Assembly: GCA_038496445.1 (NCBI GenBank)
Contig: JALMLS010000488.1
Coordinates: forward strand, 248,001 to 312,000
Source of the DNA: Trichosphaerium sp. ATCC 40318
Taxonomy: Eukaryota; Discosea; Flabellinia; Trichosidae
DNA: 64,000 nt
Reading direction: 5' to 3'
The notes below the pieces were generated by a model. The model did not search any database and was not told where the DNA came from. It saw nothing but the letters and a program-made list of their open reading frames with translations. This document shows, piece after piece, positions 57,154 to 64,000 of the stretch (position 1 is its first letter; the number at the start of each line of letters is the position of its first letter). Both the position numbers and the translations under genes were made by a program.

Positions 57154-60100
57154 TTACAATATTTCTCTTGGTACTTTACCAATAACAACACGATTACGTT
57201 TTGTTAGTTGTCGTGCTGGAATACGGTAAACATCACCTCCAGTAGCTTGAACACGTGGTTCACTAGACCATGGTTTATGACCTGATGTCAAGTCCTCCTA
57301 AAGCGGGATTCAACATGAGCAACAAAAAAACAAATAGGATGAGACGAACCTCGCTTGAATTTGAGTTATCACTACCAACCATATCTTGTATATTTGATGT
57401 CATACGCTGTGTCAAACCGTGCTCTATAAGAGCACTTATCCATGATAATTTATCTGCTCTACAAGCAGCTCCAAATGTAATTCTCTTGTTTGAAGGTGTG
57501 GCAACTGCAAATACAGCATCACCAGGAATATTATGATTGCCTCTATAATTTCGAGCTGAATCAACTTGAGAGTTTGATACATCATAATGGGAATATGGGT
57601 GTTTATCCTAAACAAAGCAATTCAATAAATATCTTGTCTAAGCCTCAAAAAAAGAAAGCGAAAAGCAAACCATAATTGCAAAAAAAAAAAAAAAAAGCTG
57701 TTATCGATCTTACCTTTGGGTGATGATATTTATATACAATGTTGTTGTGTAAACAAACCCTAATTATTGTAAGATATATATTCCTTAAGTAAACCAAAAA
57801 AAATCATCCATGTAAGCAATTACACCTGAAAATTTTATCTTTTTCTGCGAAAAACATACCATATTCTTTTTTGTTTGCCTTTTGTCATTTGGTATAACCA
57901 ACCAAGATGATCTGTTTGGCTTGGCTTCTCACCGACTTTAATCTCCTCTCTTCCACCTTGCAAGAATGTTTGCATTAAGATATCATCAAGAAGCTCATCA
58001 CGTTTGAAGCAGGCAGCAAACCTAGTGAAACGATCAATGATTTTATACAGAAAACGTGCAGTCATTACGCACCACTTATTAATAAGAGCTTCACATTTTT
58101 CCATTTTATGTGGAGAAAAACTCCTTGGTGATAGTATTCTAGAAGGGAATCCTCCAGGGACATCTTTATGATGTACACGAAGCTAGAAAAAAGAAGCGTA
58201 AGAAATTGTTTAATTGATTAAATCGATAAATTCGTACTGCATCAATGAGCGTGTAAAATTCTTTAAACCTTCTCTTAACATACCATTGTGTAGTAGATAA
58301 ATCTACTAATATCTTATGCAACTAGACAAATCAGTTAGAAGCTGTACAATAAAGAAGGAAACAAAACATCAAAATTACAATTGTTGTGGCAAAACGTACA
58401 ATATATGGCTTCTTTCCCTTCTGTTTTATTGCATTGGAGTTAACTACAATGGCTCTGAACGATACTTTATCAACAATAAATTGAGAACGAGGTGATTGTT
58501 TAACTGGGTCATTAACATGGAACACAAATGAAGACGCATGTCTTCTGTGTTGTTGCACTGGTTGAGGTAGTGAAGGTCTAGCACGGGCCAGTGCACTCTA
58601 TTAAACATTGTTAGTATATTATACAAGTACTATAAGGTACCTCAACGTCTGCCATAGAGTCTATGATGGCTGTTTTTTCCATCAAAGTGGATTCCAGCTC
58701 ACTTCCAAATGTATCTCCTAATATATTTTTCTTCCCAAATTTGACGCTGTACATTTGAGTCACGTTTAGTATACTATCTTTCAAGTTTGCAAACATTAAC
58801 TGTGTGCTTCTTTTCATAATCTTAGAGTCCTCACTAGTGAGTTTCAAGATTTCTAAGCAAAAATTCTTCAAAAGAAGAGAAAGTCAGCATTTAGATTCTT
58901 TTTTCTTGTGTAATGCATTTTGCCTTATGACGTACTTGTAGAGAAACATAGAGTGGTTTTGTTTCTACTAATTTACCATATATAGCGGCTTGCTCCTCTT
59001 TACTTTTTGCATTCGCCTTCAAAACAGCATTCTGAAGCCTTTTTTTGAAAATCAGCCTTAAATTCCTTTTGATTCGTTTTGATTCGTTTTGATTTTTTCT
59101 TTACGTACTCTGTTAATAAAGAACTCAAAGTGTCTGCAACCTTATCAAATTCAGCTTTCAAGTCACCATTATCTAGTAAGCAAATATTTAGTACTAACGC
59201 GTCAAATGGTGAAACAACATTTACAACTTACGTAACGTTGTGTGACCAGTTGTTGGACGACGAGGTACGACAACATGCCCTCCATTTGGTCTAGGAGGTA
59301 TCGAAGGATTATCACCTTTTGTAAAAGTAGGTAACGAATCAGTAACACATCGTTTTCTAGTAGGCTTGTTCTGACCAAAATGTTAAATCAATACAATGAA
59401 AAACTATTGTCAAATATTTTTCTACGTACACGCCTTGCCCACTCAAGGTACACGTCAATGAGCTTTGTCTTATTTGTGCGCGCACTATATGGTATAGGTA
59501 TCTTCTTAGTTCTACATTCAGCAGATATATTAGCAACTGACATGCATAGCAGTTGATCTCGGCAGAAAACTCCGTCAACTTGTACTGCTGGAGAGCTATT
59601 CTGAGGCTTTTTCTTGATAACTCGAGGCAGTGGTTTGACTTTCTTTGGTGCTGAACGAGGTGGCTGGCCGTTAGGTGATCGTTTAAAATGATGAAATAAA
59701 TGTGTGAGGTAGATAACCATTGTTGGTTCATCAGGAGAGCCGAGCTAAAATGGATAGAAAAATAAGTATCAGAAAAAAAAAGAAAAGGTTTTTTGACAAC
59801 TCGGCTTTGGAGTGCTTGTACATACGTTATAATCACCCATCTATAATTTTTATAAGTACGTAATTAATGTAGATATAAAATAATTGATACATACAGTTAC
59901 TGGTAGAGATAATACCGACTCTATTTTTCTGAAAAATACTCTCATATTAAGCGACCTCTGAAGATTCTACAAATATTTGTGAGTTTGTGACATCATCTAG
60001 TACGCTTATTTATATACTTACGCCTAATGGAAATGCCTTTGGTACTTGTACATGCATAATAGCGCGTACTGGAAGCCTGAACATTGTCAATTGCCAAAAT

Positions 60101-60737
60101 GAACAAAAAAGCAAAAAAACTGTTTTAGGAATGTTTGTTTTGCTTACCCTTGTGTAAAACACGTCGTAAAATCTACAACTGACTTTGATTTTACCTTCCT
60201 AACCACCTTTTAGGCGACAATCTTAGTATTATACCATTAAAACTCACTTTGAGCAGCTGTCACACCATTCTAATAGCCCTGGTTGTCCTGATTTACCATT
60301 ACAAATAACCTTCTTTAGGTCTGTGCATTGAAAGAGCGCCCACAAGATTTCTGTCGTAGCAGAAATGTTACAGTTGAAAATGGCTTAAAAGTAGCTTGTT
60401 AGAATTGTACAGCGTAGTATGTAGCGTACACGCTGGTGAAAATTTAAATTGTCTCCCACTAGCTGAAGAAATGGCTGACATGGCTGATTTGATGTTCTGC
60501 ATGATTTGAACGTTGTAGGTTGGTTTATTATGGTGTGGGATATCAATTTTGAGCGTCTTTTGACAAAGTTGTATTAACTTTGTTCCGTCCCGAAATACCT
60601 CGCCAAATGCGCCTCTTACATGTTTACTTCCAAGCTTGTAATTAGCCCATTCACCCAAAAGCTAATACGTCCAAATTAGAGAATACACGGTTGTACCTAA
60701 AAGTATTTCCGCCACGTACTTTAGCGCGTATTTCCAT
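57154..60737 (-). CDS. Calponin-homology, PX and PH-like domain protein
   Basis: ATG at 60737 (MEIRAK), spliced with a GTACGT donor to LLGEWANYKLGSKHVRGAFG, VFRDGTKLIQLCQKTLK and MQNIKSAMSAIS: a CH-type domain. Then come a basic linker (NGQPPRSAPKKVKPLPRVIK), a coiled coil (NGDLKAEFDKVADTLSSLL; IMKRSTQLMFANLKDS), a PX domain (VSFRAIVVNSNAIKQKGKK; QWYVKRRFKEFYTLID; DVPGGFPSR; EKCEALINKW), and near the C-terminus a PH-like strand and helix (NKRITFGAACRADKLSWISA). It stops at 57154 after VVIGKVPREIL. CH domains bind actin or microtubules; PX and PH bind phosphoinositides. A link between cytoskeleton and endomembrane is a reasonable inference. More than ten introns. Confidence 0.72.
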
Positions 60738-61349
60738 GTTTGGGTAGTTTCAAAGGGTTAGTAGCTTGTAAGGCTAGAATTATTTTTCTGTTCGAGTTAA
60801 CAAGTACAGTATGCGTAAACGTTCAAGCAGATACTCTTATCACAACTGGCGATTCGATTGAAGACTGTTTTTTGCACTTTGCGAATTATTTTGACTTTTA
60901 TGCATAAGCGATCAAGCATTTTATTGTTACTACATGCCGGAAACGCTCTCGCGATAAACTTTACAGTCTTTCCCTATTTCGTAACGTAAAACTGTTCCAT
61001 TTGCGTCGAGGAGAAATAGAATCCTTGAAAACAATAGTAAGACACCATTTGAATAGTTGTGAGTCGCTTTTGTACACTCCGCTATTTTCCGAAAGAATGA
61101 GCGACTGACTAAGCTTCAAGTTTGTTCACAACCCACGAAAGGTACTTCCCCGACGCAAACCCGACATTGTAGTGTGATAATCAAAAGAAATTTTTTCGTT
61201 CTGACTTGACAACCAAAAACGGACGCAAAACACGTAGATAATATGTACAGTTTCATTTAGGGATTAATATACAAGGTTAGTTTTTGGGCGTTTTTTTTGC
61301 GATGGTCCAGCGTTGTTTGGGTAAAAAATTGATTTGCCGTTTGGTGTTT
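60738..61349. other. Intergenic DNA upstream of the CH-PX-PH gene
   Basis: 612 bp, probably including that gene's promoter. No RNA gene or repeat is supported. Confidence 0.4.
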
Positions 61350-62562
61350 TCAGCCATCTCTTGGCGGAGAATGCTCTGGTTTATCATCAAAAGGTTCTGT
61401 GTGAACAGTTTCTTTGTGGCTTTCAGAAAACGGAGCTAGAACCATAGCATGGAGTGTATCAAAGTTTTCAAGAGTCTGTGATCTTTCTATGGCTCTTACG
61501 GGTGTTTGCATTGGTACCCAGTCATCTCCTTGAGCAAGAGCACGCTTTTCTTCATCCACAAACTCCACAAAAAGATCATAACGCAGCATTTTAACAATAG
61601 AGTCTTTTGCTTCTTTAAAAAGATCTGGCCGACCTTTCTCTAAGTTGTCCATAATGGCCTATAAACATCAACGTCAGTTCTCATAATTTGTGCTGTAATG
61701 ACTGAAAAAAAAAAAACCAAAACCTTCCACCCAAAAGTATCACGTGGTAAAAAGGGGTAGGCAAGCGAAATGGATTAAAATTTGTGGCTTGCGTAAAAAT
61801 AAAAAAATCTTTCGTTTTGTTGTAGTTTTCCGATATTAACTATCGATTGATTTTACATTCCCACGTGATCAAAGCGTAAGGGGTAAAAAGTTTGTTAAAA
61901 AATTTACGTACCAGCCTTTCTTCACGTGATATATTTATAGGTTCTTCGGCAACATTTACGTCAATCCATTCACCGATAATATACCGCGCAAGAGATACCC
62001 TTGCTGCAGAGTCTCTTGTTCGTGCATATAATTCTAGAAAATCATAAGGACGTAATAATTTCAAAGTCGAGGTTTTTTTTCATTTTGTGGACAAAACAAC
62101 GCTTCAAATAAGTTGGTACTTTCCCAAAAGTAAAAAGAGACTACTAGTTTGGAAACCGCCGATTTTAGAAAAAAATTTCTGTTTTAGACGATGACCCAAG
62201 CTTGTGTCTTTTTTTGTTATTGTTGCTTACCTGTAGCAATAAAAAAGGCGAGATTTTCGTTTGCCAATTTTTGGTAAACGAATACGCGAAACCTCACAAA
62301 AGTGTCTCTATCATGTAATATCCTCTCCCATGATATGTTGTATTCCCTCTCTATATCATCAAGTTTCCTATACACCGAGTTAAACAAGCAGGAAATAAAT
62401 TTATCCAAAAAACAAAAGTTGAAAAAAAGCGTTTTGTTTTCGGTTTCAGACACGCCTGTAACAACCCCGATGTGCTTTTCGGTGTTTTTTATTTATAATT
62501 TCTTTCGAAATTTAAACTTGAAGACAAGTCCAAGGCGACGTACTTTGCTGTTGGTCTAACAT
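61350..62562 (-). CDS. RGS-domain protein
   Basis: ATG at 62562 (MLDQQQ), joined over a GTACGTC donor to SVSETENKTLFFNF and then NSVYRKLDDIEREYNISWER. The RGS fold follows in separate exons: FVRFRVFVYQKLANENLAFF, ELYARTRDSAARVSLARYII, GEWIDVNVAEEPINISREER and DLFKEAKDSIVKMLRYDLFV. It shows the ENLxF helix and the terminal helix pair with the conserved Asp/Phe pattern. A C-terminal tail (DWVPMQTPVRAIERS to HSPPRDG) is probably disordered. RGS proteins speed GTP hydrolysis by G-alpha subunits, so the organism has heterotrimeric G-protein signalling. The N-terminal exon choice is less certain than the domain. CACGTG sites lie at about 61742, 61862 and 61923; the latter two flank or lie within exon ends. 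Confidence 0.75.
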
Positions 62563-63635
62563 TACAGTTTTTCTTTTTTGATCTAAATGACTTCTTGTAT
62601 TTCTTTATGCGTTCTATTATGAGTTTGTTAATAAACGTGGCGTTATGGAATGTTAATATAACAGTCTTTGTTTACATACTTTTGAGTCGAGAAATACAGT
62701 CCATCTCGTATGAGCACAGAAGCGTTGCTATAAGAGAACTGTGTCGTTTTGTATCACATGGTCCTAAATGCCTTAAGGCACGAAGTTTTTTGTTCTAAGT
62801 CTCCGGGAACATTATTTATAACGCTAGTTGTAGTATCTATGATCGGTACTAACTAGAAAAACCGGTTTGCACCAAAAAAAGGCGAACTACTTGAGTTGAC
62901 GAAGCAAACTATCACAACTCATTAACTTTTGTAAAATGACTATACCATAGCGTTAGAAAGAAGATCCTCTCATCGTGTTCTTCCGAGGTGAACATATTTA
63001 TAATCAACACGTGTTTCAAAAAAAGAAAAAAGGTCACTACCAAGCATTTTATGGGTATACAGTTGAGTTTGAGAACCTTGCAGCGTTACATGAACTGGAT
63101 ATATAATGTTACGATAAAAACTGAAGTAGTTTGGTACTGTTTAGCATAACGTTTAGAGGGTTACCTTAACCTTAGCACAACACCTGTGACCAATGTACTA
63201 TTATTAGCTATTCTTCTACAGAATGCAGTTCCTAGCAGACACAAGGAATTATCTGTTATGGTAAAAATATTGTTACAGATTTATCCTAAATCCACGTTGC
63301 CGTGTGATCAACATCCGCGTGATAAGCATAAACTCAGAGCGAGCTAATATATATATTAGAAAACCTTTCAACGATACCAAAGACTGCAAAAGGCTATTCT
63401 TGACGCTATTGTTAAGTGAAATGATAGTTTGTTCTAGCAACTTGTGTTGGCAAAACAATTGTACAGCACTACGTTGTGATAATCTCATTTTTTTTTTAAG
63501 TTACAATTACATTCATCGAGCTTTACACGTGAACAAAGGTCACGAACGCGCAAATACTACAATACTAATAACGTTATAAAATAAGCGCATTCGTCATTGT
63601 TAAATAAAAACTCACATGTTAGTGAACAGTGCGGT
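62563..63635. other. Intergenic DNA, 1.07 kb
   Basis: The open frames here (62595-62798 and 63304-63579, both plus) lack recognisable sequence, and the second lacks an ATG. CACGTG at about 63010 and 63527. Nothing else is supported. Confidence 0.4.
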
Positions 63636-64000
63636 TTAAAATTTAAGCTGTTGCTCCTGTGTATTTACTTTTTGCCCACCGGAGGTAACCCCATGACCTC
63701 TACCGCGGCTTCCACCACGACCTCTACTGCGAGCTCTACCACGGCCTCTACCACGTGGATTTCCTCTACTACGACGTAATTGACCTCTGCCTCTTCCACG
63801 TCTAGCTCCTCGGAGTCCTCCTCTTGTTATATTGCCTCTGCCACGACCTCTATACCTTGGTCTTCGTCTTTGAGGATTACCGCGGACTTGCTGTCCACCC
63901 CGATGATTTATTTCTTTGAACCTACGAACAAGATTTTAGTTAAGAAAGACTTGACAATGAAGATTCAACGGGAAAAAGCTTCAAAAAAAGGCATTGTTTC
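63636..64000 (-). CDS. RGG/RG-box RNA-binding-type protein (5' partial)
   Basis: The last exon runs from 63921 to a TAA at 63636, with an acceptor GTTCGTAG. It encodes FKEINHRGGQQVRGNPQRRR, RYRGRGRGNITRGGLRGARR, RGNPRGRGRGRARSRGRG and a tail GHGVTSGGQKVNTQEQQLKF. Dense RGG/RG repeats are typical of mRNA-binding and export factors and are usually arginine-methylated. No RRM or other domain is within the window; the upstream exons lie past position 64000. Confidence 0.6.

Noticed and set aside
63304-63579. Plus-strand frame of 91 codons
   Set aside because: It begins with GTG, has no recognisable motif and no splice context.
1-64000. CRISPR arrays, bacterial operons, riboswitches
   Set aside because: The introns and eukaryotic gene families rule out a bacterial replicon, and no regularly spaced direct repeats were seen.

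Overview
This is nuclear DNA of a unicellular eukaryote. It is AT-rich, and most genes are cut by many short introns (about 41-70 nt, a few 100-170 nt). Donors are usually GTACGT-like and acceptors are TAG or AG after T-runs. TAA, TAG and TGA all serve as stops, so the code looks standard. The gene content (DNA2, histones H2A and H2B, RGS, calponin-homology/PX/PH, kelch, F-box, RING, RAP-type mitochondrial protein, tRNA-Lys) is that of a free-living protist. I cannot place the lineage from sequence alone.

Layout. 47-6153 (+): the 3' part of a large VIT/VWA protein. 6290-10750 and 26660-29305 form an inverted segmental duplication: each arm carries one small two-exon gene and one intronless F-box/leucine-rich-repeat (LRR) gene. 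The left arm also contains a TA-flanked element with 27-bp terminal inverted repeats (7736-9083). 10966-11787 is an intronless endonuclease/exonuclease/phosphatase-family gene. 12084-25829 (-) is a run of minus-strand genes: kelch-(pseudo)kinase, an unknown with a weak SKP1/BTB look, F-box+NHL, a small coiled-coil gene hidden in short exons, an unknown multi-exon gene, and a beta-propeller gene. 30069-32496 (+): two secreted proteins, one a GH128-type glucanase. 32586-34593 (-): ankyrin and RING proteins. 34961-42466 (+): DNA2 nuclease-helicase with a very long N-terminal extension and a start codon apparently split by an intron. 42734-43948 (+): a third F-box/LRR gene. 44734-49253 (+): a secreted protein, glutathione S-transferase, tRNA-Lys(CTT) and a small beta-rich protein. 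49380-51581 (-): a probably mitochondrial RAP-like protein with tandem WY/YPxxW modules. 51952-52551 (+): an acidic two-pass membrane protein. 52718-62562 (-): SPFH protein, H2A, H2B, CH-PX-PH protein and RGS protein. 63636-64000 (-): an RGG-box protein running off the window.

Themes. Ubiquitin-ligase parts are dense: four F-box genes, one RING gene and one weakly SKP1/BTB-like gene. The F-box/LRR genes look like a recently duplicated recognition family. Two window-wide sequence habits stand out. Four GC-AG introns in four unrelated genes share the donor GCACGT, and the palindrome CACGTG occurs several times more often than expected, mainly in introns and intergenic DNA. Exon structures were read by eye from frame continuity and splice signals; none has transcript support here.
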